A DNA stretch of 64,000 bases from contig NZ_JAMPYG010000007.1 of NCBI RefSeq assembly GCF_023700745.1, positions 80,725-144,724 of the forward strand. The letters run 5' to 3'. This stretch comes from Rhodoferax sp. (GTDB taxonomy: Bacteria > Pseudomonadota > Gammaproteobacteria > Burkholderiales > Burkholderiaceae_C). The notes beneath the pieces are model-generated. The model was not told the origin of the DNA, made no database searches, and saw only the letters and a program-made list of their open reading frames with translations. Shown one piece after another: positions 1-15,000 of the stretch (positions within the stretch are counted from its first letter, which is position 1; each line of letters opens with the position of its first letter). Position numbers and translations under genes: made by a program.

Positions 1-3000
1 AAGATGTCGTCGGTGGTGTACGGGTTGCCGTTGCCGTCGAGTCCAGACTGCGGGCTGTCCAGCCCATAGATCGTCAGTTCGTCGACGCCGTCGTGTTCAC
101 CGCCGGTGTCGAGCACGTTGATGATGTAGTTGCGGTCGTCCACGCCGTTGGAGCCGAGCGTAAAGACCTCATAGGTGTCGGTGTCGGCCTGGCCATCGAG
201 CGTCAGCGTGTGCTCGGCGTTCTGGCGCTCCATGTCGGTGAGATCCGGCCCATAGCCGCTGCCATCGGGATTGCTCAGCATCGACGGCGAAGTGACCGTC
301 GCGGTGTCCTGCAGGAAGAAGACCTTGAAGCGGTCCTCGCCGTCGTTGTCGGTCGGCAGGACCGATGTCGTCTGCGAACCATGGGCCCGCGTCTTCGAAC
401 CCAGGAAGATGTAGCCGTCGCTGTTCTGCCCCGTGCCGCCGGCGCTGCCGGTGGTGTCGCCGAACTGGATGGTATCGACATCGTCGTTGCCGAAGATGCG
501 GGTGATCACGCTGCCCGGTGCGCTGTAGGTCGGCGCTGCCGTGCCCATGGCCGGGTCGTCGATCTGGTTGCCCGCCGTGACGGTCGCATTCGCAATGATG
601 CGGCCACGCAGGATCATGTTCGTGCCGTAATGCACATCCGGGTCGCCGTCGGACCCATCGACGACGCCGTCACCGTTGGTGTCGCCTAACAAGCCGTCGA
701 CAGCACTGGCGTCACCGTAGATGTCGATCGTGCTCTTGGCCAGCACGTCGGCGTTGGCGTCGAATTCAATGTCGTCGCCCACGTACAGGGTGACCGAACC
801 GCCTTCGGCAAAGATCGTGCCGTGACCGATGATGCGCTCGGCATCGGCCTGCTCGCCCGGCAGCCGGCTGATGCTCTCCGCAAAGCGCGCGCTGCCGTGG
901 TCGATCAGCTCCAGATCCTCGTCGTGATCGCTGCTGTCACGCACCGTCAGGCGAATGTTGCCGGTGTAGTTGTGCGCAAGCACCAGCCGCAGTTCCTGAT
1001 CGGTCTCGCTCAGGTAGATGCCGGCCGTGGCTTCCAGGGCCACGTCGTCGCCGGCGGCATTGAGCCCGGCTGCAGCCGAACCGCGGCGCGAGTCGATCTC
1101 GAGGTCGTTGCCGGTTGCGCCGATGTCGGCACCCGCGCCGTTGGCGTCGAGGTCGATGGACCGGCCGAGCACGTCGGCCGCCGTGTCGTCCTCGCCGTCA
1201 AGGATCGAGCCGGCCACCGTGCGCAGCGATACGTTCTCGAGCGAATGCACGGTTGCGACCGGCAGCTTGCCGGTCAGTTCGTCGATGAAGATGCCGTCGT
1301 GCGTTGCCGCGCTTGCGTTGTTGTCGTAGGCATACAGCATTCCCGACGTCACCGCATTGGTGCGGTCGACGTTGATTTCCAGGAAGTCGTCGGCCGCGCC
1401 GATGCCGCCGGCTGTCTGCGGCGTCTCGCCGACGTTGGCGCCCGAGTACAGATAAATGTTTACGCCCGACACGTCGACGGTCGCCGCGGCGCCGACATCG
1501 GTGTCGGCGTCGATGATGCGGCCACCCGCATACAGGGTCACGTCGGCCCCGGTGGAGTTGATGTGACCGACCAGCATGTCGCCCGCCAGCTCGGTCGCCG
1601 TGATCCAGCCATTGGTGGTCAGCCAGATCTGTTCGACCTCGCTGTCGGGCTGTTTTCCGGCCCAATCGACGTCGGTATTGATCAGGAAGTTGATCGTGGT
1701 ATCGGGCGTGTCGTTGTCCACCACGGAGCCATAGAGCGCAACGCTGCCGATCGACGTGGTGCGGTAGGTCTTGTTCTCGTCGCCGGTGTAGCTGTCGGTG
1801 CCGTTGACATGGCCGATGTTGATGTCGTCGCCGGCACGCACCTCGGTGAAGGTGTAGCTGGAATCCACTTCCGTGAAGGTCGTGCCCAGGCTGCGGCGCA
1901 CAAAGTTGTAGAGCGAAATGCCGGTCACGTCGGGGTGGAAGTGATCGTAGTATTCGCCCGAATACGCCTGCTTGGTGGTCAGGTTCACCAGCGGGTAATA
2001 GGTGCTGACCTGCACACCATCGATATCGGACAGGTTGTCGCCGGCACGGGAGTCATTGATCACCACGTCGACGTCATCGCCGGCCGTGATCTTGTCGATG
2101 GTCACCGTGAGGAAGGTGGCCGCCGAGGCCAGCGAGCGGTCGCTGAATGCGATGTCAAGCACGGCGTCGCTGCCGGCCTCTGCATTGAGATGGACCTGCC
2201 GCAGGGTTGGCGTCTGGTGCGCCTCTACCGCATGCGTGATGCGGATCAGCTCGACCTCCAAGGCCTTGCGAACGCCGCCCGTCGCGTTCTGATTGCCGAT
2301 GTCACCCGTGGCCACCACGTCAAGCGTGTTGGTGCGGATCAAGCCTTCATCGTAGGCGTGGCCGCTGAGCGGGTGGGTATCCAGGAACAGGTCGCCATAC
2401 TCGACCGCACTTTGTTGTGCCACCAGCGCCGCTTCGTCGACACGGATGTTGCCGCGTTCGTTGGTGATGGTCGTGAAGCCCAGCGTGTTCTCGATGCCAC
2501 GGTACAGCAGGATGTCGCTGTCGGGCACGCCGTTGCCAGCCAGGTTCAGGATCTTGACGTCGGTCTGCGGGTGGCGCAGGTTCACGTCGAACTCGAAGGT
2601 GTCTCCAAAGGCACTCGCACTGAGGCTGACGTTGTTGGTCGAGGCCGCGTTGTAGGGGATGGTGTCGACCTTGATGTCAACGACCGAGGAGCCGTCGAGC
2701 GTGTCGATGTGGTTGACCACCAGATCAAACTCGCTGTTGTTCTCGATGTACACCGAGTCCCAGCTGCGCTGGCTGTCGACTAGCCCATGATTGCCCCAGA
2801 TGCGGCCGTTATGCCCCGAGATCGCGTTGGCGTAGAAGGTCAGCTTGCCCGCCGTGTCGTAGACGATGTCGTCCAGGATGACTTGTGGGTTGCTCGGATC
2901 GGAGGCGACCAGTATGTCGCCGATGCCCTTGCCGGCATTGACGCCCAGGAAAGTGATGTTGCTGAGCGACTGAATTACACCGTCCTTGTCGATCACCAAT

Positions 3001-6000
3001 TCCGGATTGGGCTCGCCCAACAGGTAGACGTGCGATTCCCAGAAGATGTCGCGCTGGCGGGTTGTCGACGAGCTTCCGTTGTGGTGGGCCGGGCCGATGT
3101 AGACACCGCCCGGATTGCTGTCACGCGTGTTGCTGAAGTTGTAGTCGAGCGCATTCACGTCGACGTTGGTGGCCCTCAACACGGCTTCCCAGTAGCCCTC
3201 GATCTTGGCGTTGTTGGTCACGTTCGCATTCGCGTCACCGGTGGTCGATCCGCCAATGGCGTAGAGCCGGGCCTTGGCACGGGCGTAGTTGTCGGTCTTG
3301 GAGTAGATCGACTGGATCAGGATCGCGTCGTCGGCGCGAATATTCGAACTGTTCGCGAGAACGACGACGCTGTCGCTGTTGATCTCCGCTGTCGAATGCG
3401 CCACCGCTGCGCCGCCGGCACCACCGGCGGTGGTGTTGGTGGTGGCGCTGGCGCGGTTGCGCACGATCTCGGAGTTGAGCGTGACCGTGTCGCCGATCAG
3501 ATCGGCGCTGCCCTGCAGCGTGATCTCGGCGCCCTTGAACTGGTTGTAGTAAGTGGCTGACTGCAGCGTGACCTTCTGGTTGTTCCATATCGATGACGCG
3601 GGATCAATAAAGTCGGCGCCGTAGACTCTGGCGATCGCCGTGACGTTGGTGCTGACACCGAGCCCGCCGCCATAGGCTTCGGCATTCGCCGTGGCATTGT
3701 TGTCGACCTTGTTTTCGATGAGCAACGCACCACCGGCAGTCAAATCACCGTTGATCTTCTGGTCGACACCGAAGTACAGGTACGATTCGGCGCGGCCGTT
3801 GGAGCCGGCACCGAGGCCTCCGCTGCTGGATTGGCCTTGGCTCGACACATAGGAGTTGAGCTTGCCACTGACGGTCAGCGTGTCCACGGCCTCGATCCTG
3901 GCGTTGGTAGCAATGTCGATCAGGCTGGTGTTCACACCCCTGGCGTAGGCCTCAGAGCCTTCGAGAGAGATGCCACCGCCGCCGGCGCCATCGGCAGTGG
4001 CCACGGCGCCCATGCGGCTGTCGGTGGTGATCGTGACATTCTTGGCGTACAAGTCGGCACCGGCGAGCACGGTGAAATTGGTGCTGACGACCTGGCTGGC
4101 ATAGGTCCTGGAGTCCTTGTTGTTCCAGGCACCACCGCTGCCGCCGCCGGCCGATCCGGTGACGACACCGTCGGCAGACTCCGGCAGGTTGAACCCTGCG
4201 GCACCGCCGACACCGTCGAACTGGCCCGAGATCGAGTTGCTGGTGATGTCGTAGATCAGCTTCTGACCGCTGGTACCGGTACCCGTCAGGTCGATGCTCT
4301 CCTTGACCAGCGAATGGCTGCCGATGCCGTAGGTATTGCCGCTCAAGTTGAGCTGAACCGCATTCACACCATCGGTCGACAACTGGTAACCCGCAGCGTC
4401 CTTGTTGATCACGTAATAGGCACGGCCCGGGGTCAGGTTGCTCAGCGTCTGCTCACCAACGCCCAGAAGCGAATGCCCATAGAGGCTGCTCGAATAGGAC
4501 AGGTTGAGAACGACCGGCGCGACGTAGAAATCATCTGCGGTTTCGTCGCCATTGTCCGGGTCGCCGTCGTCGACCGTCCCGTTGTTATCGATATAGCCCT
4601 GGGTATCGGCATAGCTCGCGGCCAACCGGATGTAGTTGCCGTTGAAGTTGTACGCCGTTCCGACGTTGCCGTTAAAGCTGCCACCATTGATGACCCAATA
4701 GTGGTGACCGCTGATCAGTCCGGCAACGTTGACGCCGTCCACGGCGGTGTAGATCACCTCTTCGCCGTTCACGAAGCCGTGATTCGGCAGATAAATCCGG
4801 CCCATATTGACGAAGTCCTGGGTGGACGAGTACTCGTTGGCATCGGTGTTTGGATCGTCGAGCGTGACATTCGCGTCGACGAAGGCAGAAACAAAGGTGC
4901 GCGCTGCGGCCGGGTGATAGGTCACCACGTCGCCATTGCTGAATGGCGTGCTGGCGTCCAGGATCTTGTCGTTGGCGTCGTCAATCATGCCGCGTGTAAA
5001 GGTGTCGGTCACTTCGACGAAGCCGATGGTCTGCAGCTTGATGTGGTCGACGTCGACCACCTTAACCTGGTACTTGACGCCGTTGGTCAACCCGGTGATG
5101 GCGCTGCCCCCATTGGCGTCATAGATCACCTGGTCGCCATCGACAAAGGTATGGCTCGGGATGTAGATCGTGTCGTAGGTCGTGTTCACGGCGCCCGTGT
5201 TGAAGTCGGCACCGAGATAGACCGTGTTGGCATCGCGCACGACGACCGTGTACTCCTTGTTCGCCGCCAGACCGCCACCGGTGGTGCCGGTCCAGGTGAC
5301 GACCGAGCCATCGCTGAGCTTGTGCGGTTTGCCGAAGTCGATGTAGTTGCCCGAATCACTCGATCCGGTCACCGTGCCATCCGATACATTGCCACCGGTG
5401 CCGCCTTGCAAGGCGGTCAGGGTGATGTTGTTGCCGGCCTCGACCTGCTGCGTGTTGCCCACGGTGAAGTTAACCGTTCCGGTGGCGCCCGCCTTGGTCA
5501 CCACCGAGCTGTCGCTGATAAAGCCGCCGCCGCTGGCGCGGCCATAGGCATCGGCATCCGTCAGCAGGTTCGCCATGCCAATGATGTCGTGGCTCACGCG
5601 CATCACGCTGCCGGTGCCGCCGAACGTGGCGTTCATGGTGTGCACCGTGGTCGCGTTCGCCGCGCCGTTGCGGAAGTCGCCGAGCAGCGAGCCACCATTG
5701 GCTGCCATGGTCGAATTGCTGGTCGACAGCGCGATGGCGTCGAAGTTGATGTCCTGCGCTGCCGCGATCGTGCCGTCTCCGACGTCGCCTTCGAAGGTCA
5801 GCGTCGTGGCACCGCCGGTCGACACATTGGCCGTGACGTTGGCCACGTTGACGCCAAAGGCGAAGCTCCCGGAATCGGCAGCACCATAGGCTTCGTTGCT
5901 GTGACGTGCAGCGATGTTGATGTCGCCGCCCGACGAGGTCAGTGACATGTCCTGCCCCACCTCCACGCTCACTGCCGACGTGTTGTTGATGTAGATGACG

Positions 6001-9000
6001 ACCGTGTTGACTGCAGCCAGACCCGCAAAAGAGGTGGCGTCCGCGGAACCGAAGGCACCGTAGCCATCGGTATAGCGCAGGAACCTGCCTTCGCCGGCGT
6101 TGTAGGTTTCGTCGTAGTTCACGAGTCCGACAATGCCGACGCTCTGCGCCGCATGGATCGACCCGCCCGTGCCGGTGCTGATGTCGACGCCAGCGTTGAA
6201 GGTGGAATGGGTATCCGACGACGAGATCGAGACGCCACCTGCGCCGTTGACCGAGGTCGCCGAACTGTCCGACTTGCCGACCAGCTTGGCCTGCAGGTTG
6301 AAATCGGTCGCCGAATCGACCTGAACGCCGCCGCCGATGCGCCCAATGACCTGGGCATTGTTGGTGGCACTGGTGTCGGCACCGGAGAAGGTGCCTCCGG
6401 CGGCAATCGACACGGCGCCCGTGATCGCGGTCACATTGGTGGTCAGATCCGCGTCGAGGTGGATGCCCCCCACATGGGAGGTGATCGTGGTCGTGCCCTG
6501 ATTGGCGTCGCCCTCTTCGGCGCCGATGCGGATTTCGGCGCCGCCGTTGTCGACCACCTGCACGTCGAGCAGGCTCACGGTGGCCAGCCCTGCCGCGCCC
6601 GTGTTGAGCGCTGCGGCGGTTGCGGTGTAGTTGCCATCCGCCAGCAGCGTGATGCTGGCGGCAGAAGTCGTGCCGCCCTTGCCGATGTAGGCGCGGGTGT
6701 CGCTGTCGAGTTCGGTCTTAACCGTTGCAGCGGCGAGCGAGACGCCGCCGGCGATGCCAGTGTTCTTGGACTGCGGCGCTGCCGTCGTCGTGCCCATGGC
6801 GGTCATGCCGAGGTCGCCGTCGATCGTCACGGTGCTGCCGCTGCCAATGAAGACTTCGGTGTCGTGCGCCGCCTTGGCGGTGATCTTGGTCGACGAAATG
6901 GCCGCCAGCCCGCCGACCTTGGCGCTGTTCACATCGGCGGTGACGGTCACGTTCGACGTGGCGTTGAGGGTGACGTCGTCGGTGAAATTCACCGTCGTGT
7001 CGTCGCCGATGTAAGAGCGCGTCCGAGACGACTGCCCTGCACCATCGCCCACGGTGGCAACCACTTCCATCTTGCTCACCGACACCAAGCCGGCGCCGCC
7101 GGCGGCGTCGATGCTGGCGTTCGCCATCGGGGCGCCGGTGGTGGTCGTGGCGTTGGCCGTCAGGTCGGCGCCGCCGAGGTTGACGATCGAGCCGTTGCCG
7201 ACGAAGGCCTCCGTGATGCGGCTCGCAGTCGCCCGCGACTCCAGCTTGTCGACGCTGACCAGGCCACCAAAGCTGGTGCTCTTCACCGTCGAATTGGCTG
7301 CTGCAGTCGCCTCCGAGGCCGTGAGGTTCACAGCGCCCGCGGTCAGGTCCGTGTAGCTGCCGACGTACGCGCGGGTCTTGCCCTGCATGTCCGCGACGGC
7401 CGTGGTGATCGACACGCCCACCAGGCCCGCGATGTTGAAGCCTTCAGTGACGGCGCGCGCCTCGGTGCGGCCGGTGGCCACAGCGTCGACGGTGCCGCGG
7501 GTGTTGCCGTCCTGGCTCAGGATGTCGATGTCGACCAGCGACGGTCCCGCCGCCTCGGCGTTGCGGCCGACGTAGGCCTCGACGTTGTTGCTGGTCAGCG
7601 CCGTGGGCTGTAGGCCCGCAACCGACACGCCACCGGCCACCGTGACATTGAACAGCTTGGCATCGGCCAAGGCGTCGCCGTCGGCCGTGAGGTTGAGGTC
7701 CGTCACGCGCAGTTCGGCGCCGTCCCCAGCGTAGGCGCGCGTCGTGCCGCCCGCAATGGCGGTCGGCTTGTAAAGACTGATTCCGAAGAATCCCGCGCCG
7801 GCGGCGCCTTGGGCACGTGCAATCGCGTCGATGTCGCCGCGCGCCGAAATGTCAACGGCATCAGTGCCGCCGGTCACCTTGACCACGGAGCCCGGTTTCC
7901 CTCCGGCGTTCACGCCCTCGGGCGCGCCAATGTAGGCTTCGACGATGCCGGTGGTTTGCGCCACCGCCTTGAGATCTGCAGCGCTGGCAAAGAAGGAGAC
8001 GGCAATCGTCTTGGCCTCAGCCTCGGCCTTGTTGACGACACGATCGACACCACCGAGTTTGCCTGCGTTCACGTCGAGCGTGCCGGCCAGGAGGTTCACG
8101 CCGTCACGCACAAAGGCAGACGTGGTGCCCGATACCGTGGCCGTGGGCTTGTAGATGCCCACTGCGATCACGCCGCCGGCATCCACGCCGAGCAGGTTGG
8201 CCACGGCGTGCATGTTGCTGTCGGCCACCACCGTGATGGCGCCACCGCCGACGTTGACATCGGTGGTGACGTTGCTGGCCACCTGGCCGCTGCCGGCGCC
8301 GATAAAGGCCTCGACCTTGCCATTCACCGTGGCATTCGACGTCACATCGCTGCCGCCGACGAGGCCGCCGATGGAGATGCTCGCACCGGCCACGTTGGCC
8401 TTCATCTCGGGCGCGTCGGCTAGGATGGCCAGGCCGCTCGCATCAAGATCGACCCCCTGCCCCACGTAGGCCCGCACGGCGCCGGTCACGTTGGCGTTCT
8501 GTTGTATCTTCGACAGCGTGACGAGCGACAGGCCGACATTCACCACGGTGGGTGTCGCCAGCATATTGCCGATGGCCGTGATGTTGACCTGACCGTCGAT
8601 ATCGACCACACCGGCATTGCCAGACGGTGTCACACCTGCGGCAGAACCCACATGGGCGTCGACGGTACCGGTCACATTGGCATTGGCGGTGATGTGCGAA
8701 GCGGCCACGCCAGCTGACACGGCAAAGGCGCGGGTGTTGGAAACCGCGTCGTAGTCGCCGTCGGCCTTGATATCGAGCGTGCTAGCCTGCAGCGTGCCGC
8801 CCTGCCCCACAAAGACCCGGGTCACGCCCGCAACATCGGTCAGCGTGTCAAAAATGCTGATCGCTGCCAGACCACCTAAATTGCCGGTGAAGCCAGCATC
8901 GCCGAAACCGGCGGTGGCATTCATGTCCGACCAGGCGTTGATGGTCACCGCGCCAGTGATGTCGGTGATGCCAGCCCCGCCGGTGACCGGCCCGTTGAAC

Positions 9001-12000
9001 GGCGCACCGACATAGGCTTCAACCGTGCCGTCGACCAGCGCATTGGCCCGCAGGACCGACACCGACGCCAGCCCACCCAGGCTCATCATGGTGGTGGTGG
9101 CGGTGGCGTTGTACTGCACGCGGTCGCCCGAGTTGCCCGCTTCCACGATGAGCGAGTCCGCCGTGACGGCCACACCGTCGCGCAGGTAGGCGCGGGTCTT
9201 GCCGCTCAGCTCGGCGGTCGGTTCTGCCGCGTTGACAGTCAGACCAAAGCTCGCGCCTACAAGATAGGTATTGGCAACCGCATCCATGGTCGCGTCAGCG
9301 TCGACGACAACCACGCCATCACCGGCATCACCACCGGAAATCGTTAGCAAGGGCGCTGCAGTGGCAGAGGCGCCGCGGTCGTTCTGCGCGCCGATGAAGG
9401 CCTCGACCTCACCGGTCACCTTGGCCAACGAGGACAGCAGACTTACTGACGCGAAGCCAGAGATCGAGCCCGACCTCACGTTGGCGGTGGCGTCCATGAC
9501 ATCGCCGTTGGCGGTGATGTCGAGTCGATCGGCCACGAGCGTGGTGTTCTCGCCCACATAGGCACGCACCGCGCCCGACACATCCGCCGTCGGCAGCAGC
9601 ACATTGACCGTGATGCCGAACGAGGCACCAAGGCCTTCTGCGGCAGCCACGGCGGTCTGGTTGCCGTTGGCGTCGATCATTGCGCGCCCATCCACGCCGG
9701 CCGCATCGGTCAGGGTGATGATCGTTGGCGCGCCAGCCGTCGGTGCCACACCCGCTTGCGCGCCGGTGAAGGCCTCGGTGCGGCTGTCGATGGTCGCATC
9801 GGCGATGGTGACGTTCAGCGCCGCCGCGCCGCCGATGGCGTAAAACTCGTTGAGCGAATAGGCCTGGTCGTTCGAGGTCGCCACGAGATCGAGTTCGCCG
9901 GCAACGACGGTTGCGCCTTCGCCCACATAGGCCAGCGTATCGCCGACCACGCTGGCGGTGGATTTGGTGACCGTTGCGCCAGCCAACAGGCCGAAGCCAC
10001 CGGCCAGGCTGTCGGCACGGGCTTCGTAGGTGGAGTTGGCCAGCACATTGAGCTTGTGCGTGCCGATGTTCAGTGTCGTGATGGTGAGCGGCGACGGGTT
10101 CAGCAGCGCCGACGGGTTAAACAACACGCTCGGATGGCCGCTGCGAGTTAGCTGATGGCTGGCGCCACTGCCGGTGGACGTCAGGTTGATCGCAATGCGG
10201 CCGTTCAGGTTGTCCTGGTGCGCCAATGGCTTGACGCTGGTGTCGGGGTTGCGCAGGATTTCAGCCAACTGGATCTGCCCGGTATCGCCGGCAATGACGT
10301 AATACTGCTTGCCGCTGGTCAGACCACCGATGGCCGTGCCACCACCAGACGAATAGGTCACGATTTCGCCGGTCACAAAGGGCGACGCCTGCGGCGCGAG
10401 GTGGAGCCGGTCAAGCCGGGTGTCGGCGACCTGTGTCGTCTCGGCGTGCCGGCCCACATAGGCCTCGGTCACGCGGTTCACCTGTGCATCCATGATCGCG
10501 AGCGCGCCACCGATGCCAACGCCGCCCACGGAGATCGAAGTACCCGTCGGCTTGGCATGCGCGAGGCTGTCGGCCGTGACAGAGGTTTCGTCGCCGGTCG
10601 TCACGGTGGTGTTGCCGTCAATGTAAGCACGCGTGGCGCCTTCGATCATGCCGATCGACTCGATCGCAGAGACGGCAAACCCGACCATCGAAGCCGAGAA
10701 GCCGATCACTTCCGGCGTGACCGTATGGTCGCTGTCCGCATCCACCTCCACGGCCCCGCTGGCCAGCAGCGTCGCGTTCCGGGCAAAGGCCTGGACGTCG
10801 GATTTGATAATTTCCACCGCACGCGCCCCCGCGGCAGCGCCGCCGATGCCGTAAGCCACGGCAGCCGCGTCGGCCTTGGTGTCGACCTTGCCAGTATCGA
10901 CGTCAAGAGAGTTCTGCTTGCTGTCGGCGATGATCTGCAGGTCGCCAGCGCCCGACTTAACGGTACTGTCTTCGACCGACGCGACAGTCACCGAGGAAAT
11001 GGTGTTCTCAGCGAGCGCGATGCCCGCGGCAAAGGCGGACAGACCGCCGGCAACGGTCGCAGCATTGACGTCGGCCGTGGCACTTAGCCGGTCATGCGCT
11101 TCGACCTTCATCGCGCCGGCAAGCGCACGCACATCCGAGTTGTTGCGCACCTGGGCCTTCGTCGTGCGCGTGACGATGTTCGTCCCGCTCGCACCCGCGC
11201 CGCCGACGGCGCCGCCGAGGCCGACGGCCCCCGCAATCGCGTAGGCATCGGGCGTGGCGAAGAGTTCGCTCTCGGATCTGGCCAAAAGCGTGAGTTCACC
11301 AGTGGTGGCCCGCACGAGGCTGTTGTCGATCACGGCGCTGGTGGTTCCGGCCAGCGTGTTGGACGCCTCCGCAGCTGAAATGGCGAGCGAACTCGCCGCA
11401 AAGCCGGCGGCAATCGACACGGATGCCGCCGTGGCATCGGCCGTACTGTGGATCGAGTCGGTCGCTTTCACGATCACGGCGCCACCCGCTGTCACGCCCT
11501 TCAGCGCGTCAACATCGGAAGAGGCCCCGAGGATGTCGGCCTCGACAATCTGGCTAATCGTGTTGTTGACGATCGCCCCGGCGCCAGCGCCGGACAGCGC
11601 GAAGCCGCCAGCCACCGACACGGAAATGGCCACCCCCTTGCCGTTGGACGAGACCGTGCTGTCAGCCAGCGCGGTTTCCCTGACGTCGACGCCAGCGTCG
11701 ACGTCGCTGTCACTGATGCGCGTGCGTACCGTGCCGTTCAGCGACACACTCGACTCGGCATACGCCACCGCTACTGCGACGGACCCGCCGCCAGCGAAGG
11801 ACCCGCTGACGGCGACGCCGTAGACGTCGTTGGTGAAGGCAGTCCGATCTGTGGCAGTGAGCAGCACCGAGCCGGCCGTGGCATCCACGTCCGAGCCATC
11901 GGCGATCAACGCCTCGACCAGATTGGTGGACGTCACCGACGCCAGCGCGCCCGCGGCCGAAACCGACCCGGATATACCGCCTGCGCCGCCAAAAGAGACG

Positions 12001-15000
12001 CCAACCGCCACGCCAGTGGAATCGACCGAGCCGTTGGACAGCGCGTCGAGCGTGATGTTGCCGGTGTCGGCCGTCACGGCGGAACCGGAAATCATGGCGC
12101 GCGTGCTGGTGCCAAAGTTCACTTCGGCCATCGACAGCGCCAGCGTCATGTTCAAGGCGCCCGCCCCCGCGCCGCCGACGCTGACCGACACCGCGGTCAG
12201 TTCGGAATCGATGGTCGAGCTGTCGGTCGCCGAGATCTCGACCCCGCCGTTGGCGTCGACATCGGAGCCGTTGACGATGCTGGCCTCCACATCATTGGTC
12301 AGCGTGTTGCCGGCCAGTACTGCAGCGACCGCCACATTGATCGACACGCCGCCCGCGCCGCCCACGGCCACGCCCACGGATTGGCCATAGGCCTCGAGCG
12401 AGCTGGCCGCAGAAGCGTCGACGATCACGTCGCCGGCGGTGCTGTTCACCGTCGAATCGTCGATGGTGGCCAGCAAGCTGCCACCTAGCGTGTTTTCGGC
12501 GTACGTGACCGAGACCGAGACATTGACCGACAACCCGCCGGCGCCGCCGGCAGAAACGCTGACCGCGCCCAGTTCGGACAGGATGTGGGCCTGGTTGTCG
12601 GCTTCGACCATGATGTCGCCACCGGCGGTCACGTCGTGGCTGCCATTGATGCTCGCCTCGATCGCGTTGTTGATCTCGTTGAAGGCGATCACGCCGGCGC
12701 CCGCGACGTTGATCGACACGCCACCGGCGCCGCCAGCAGCAAATCCCACGGCAATGCCGAAGGAATCGATTTCCATCCGGTCGGAGCCATCGACGGTGGA
12801 CGCCGACACATGCACCTCGCCGGCGGTATCCACTTGCGAGTTCGCAATGGTGGCCAGCAAGGCATTGCCGACGCGCACGTCGTCGGGTGTCGTGCCGTTG
12901 GGCTGCAGGTCGCGGTAGTCGATGTTGCCATCGCCGTTGATGTCGAAGCTCGAGCCGATCTTGGCCTTGAGCGCATTCTTGTAGTTGGTATCGGGCTGTC
13001 CGACCGCGAAGACATTCAGAGCGCCCAGCGCGTCGATCGCCTGGTCCACCGTCAGGTTGTCGTCGGCGGTCGATGTGTCGTCGGGCGTGTCCATGGTGTC
13101 GTCGGCACCAGCCTCTGCCATGTCCTCGAAGATACCGTCGGCGCCTGCCCGCAACTCGTTGAGCTGCGTCAGCACAGCCACGCCTGCGTGCAGGTCCTGG
13201 AAGTCGATGCTCCCGTCGCCGTTCCAGTCGAAATCGAGGCTCGACGACATGGCGTTGCTGGCGTACACCAGCGCGCCGGCCATGTTGACCGACACCGCAC
13301 CGGCGCCGCCGGCCGCCGCCGAGACCGAGACCAGCACGGCCTCGATGCCGGACACATCCGTCGCGCTGACGGTGACGGCACCGTCGGTCAGATCGTTGGC
13401 ATCGACGTCGCTGCCGCCCTTGATGCTGGCCTCGACCGTGTTGCCGCTGATATTGGTCGCAGCGACCGCGCTCATCGCGACGTTGATCGACACGCCGCCG
13501 GCACCGCCGGCGGCTACACCGACCGCCTGGCCCAGCGCCGTGATGGTGTTGTCGGCATAAGCGTCGACCGTGACGGCACCATCGGTGCTTGCCACCGTGG
13601 CGTTGTCGATGGTCGCCAGCAGGCTGCCGGCCATCGTGTTCTCGGCGTAGGTGGCCGAGACGGCGACGTTCACGGAGACCGCACCGGCGCCGCCCGCCGC
13701 CACGGTGATCGCACCGAGTTCGGACAGGATATGCGCGCCATCTTCGGCGGCCACCGTCACGTCGTCATCGGCGTTCACCGTGCTGCCATTGGCAATGCTG
13801 GCCTCGATATCGTTGTCAATCTGGTTGAAAGCGATCACGCCTGCGCCCGTCACGTTGACCGAGACGCCACCGGCACCGCCGGCAGACACACCCACGGCAA
13901 TACCGAAGGACTCGATCGCCATGTGGTCGGCACCGTCGTCGGTGGTCGCCGCCACGGTGACCGCACCCGCCGTGTCGACGGTCGCACCGTCGATGCTCGC
14001 CAGCAGCGAACTGCTGATGCTGTTGTTGGCGTAGACGCCGGCAATCGAGACGTTCACCGACGCGGCACCGGCGCCGCCGGCCGACACCGCGGCCGACACC
14101 AGGATCGCCGAAATGTCGGACACGTCCGTCGCACTGACGCTGACCGCGCCAAAGGTCGCATCGTTGGCAACGACGTCGCTGCCGTTGCGGATGCTGGCCT
14201 CGACCGAATTGGTCGTGGTATTGGTTGCACCGACACCGGCCAGGGCGACGTTGATCGACGCCCCGCCGGCGCCACCGGCGGACACGCCAACGGCCACGCC
14301 GATGGCCATGACGTCGTTGTCGGCATAGGCGTCGACGACGATCTCACCACCGGTGCTGTTCACCGTGGAGTCGTCGATGGTCGCCAGCACGTCGCCACCC
14401 ATCGTGTTGGCTCCGTAGGTCAGAGACGCCGCCACGTTGACCGACACCGCGCCGGCACCGCCGGCGGACACCCCGATCGCGAGCAGGAGGGCATCAATCT
14501 CGGCCTGGTCCACGGCCATGACGGTTACGTCGTCGCCGGCCGTGACCGTGCTGTCGACGATGCTGGCTTCGATGCCGCTGCCGACCTCGTTGAACGCAAT
14601 GACACCGGCTCCGGCCACGTTGACCGAGACGCCACCGGCGCCGCCGGCCGCGATGCCCAGGGCGATGCCGATGGCGGTGATACCCGAGCTGTCGCCCGTG
14701 ACGTCGTCGTGATTGGAGGCCGACACGGTGACCGTGCCGGCGGTGTTAACGGTCGACGAATCGATCGTGGCTGTCATCGAGTTGCCCACTTCCGTGTCGT
14801 CGGACGTCGTGCTGGTGAGCAGCAGGTCGCGATAGTCGATCGTACCGTCGTCGTTGACGTCGAAGCTGGTGAGCGTGTTCAGCGCCGTCAGGTACGACAG
14901 CGACGTCTCGAGGTTCGTCACGAGCGTCGGATGCGCCGCGAGGTAAGCGTCGATGGCCTCGTCGAGCGTCAGGTCATCGGCGCCCGACAGCACGTCGTCG

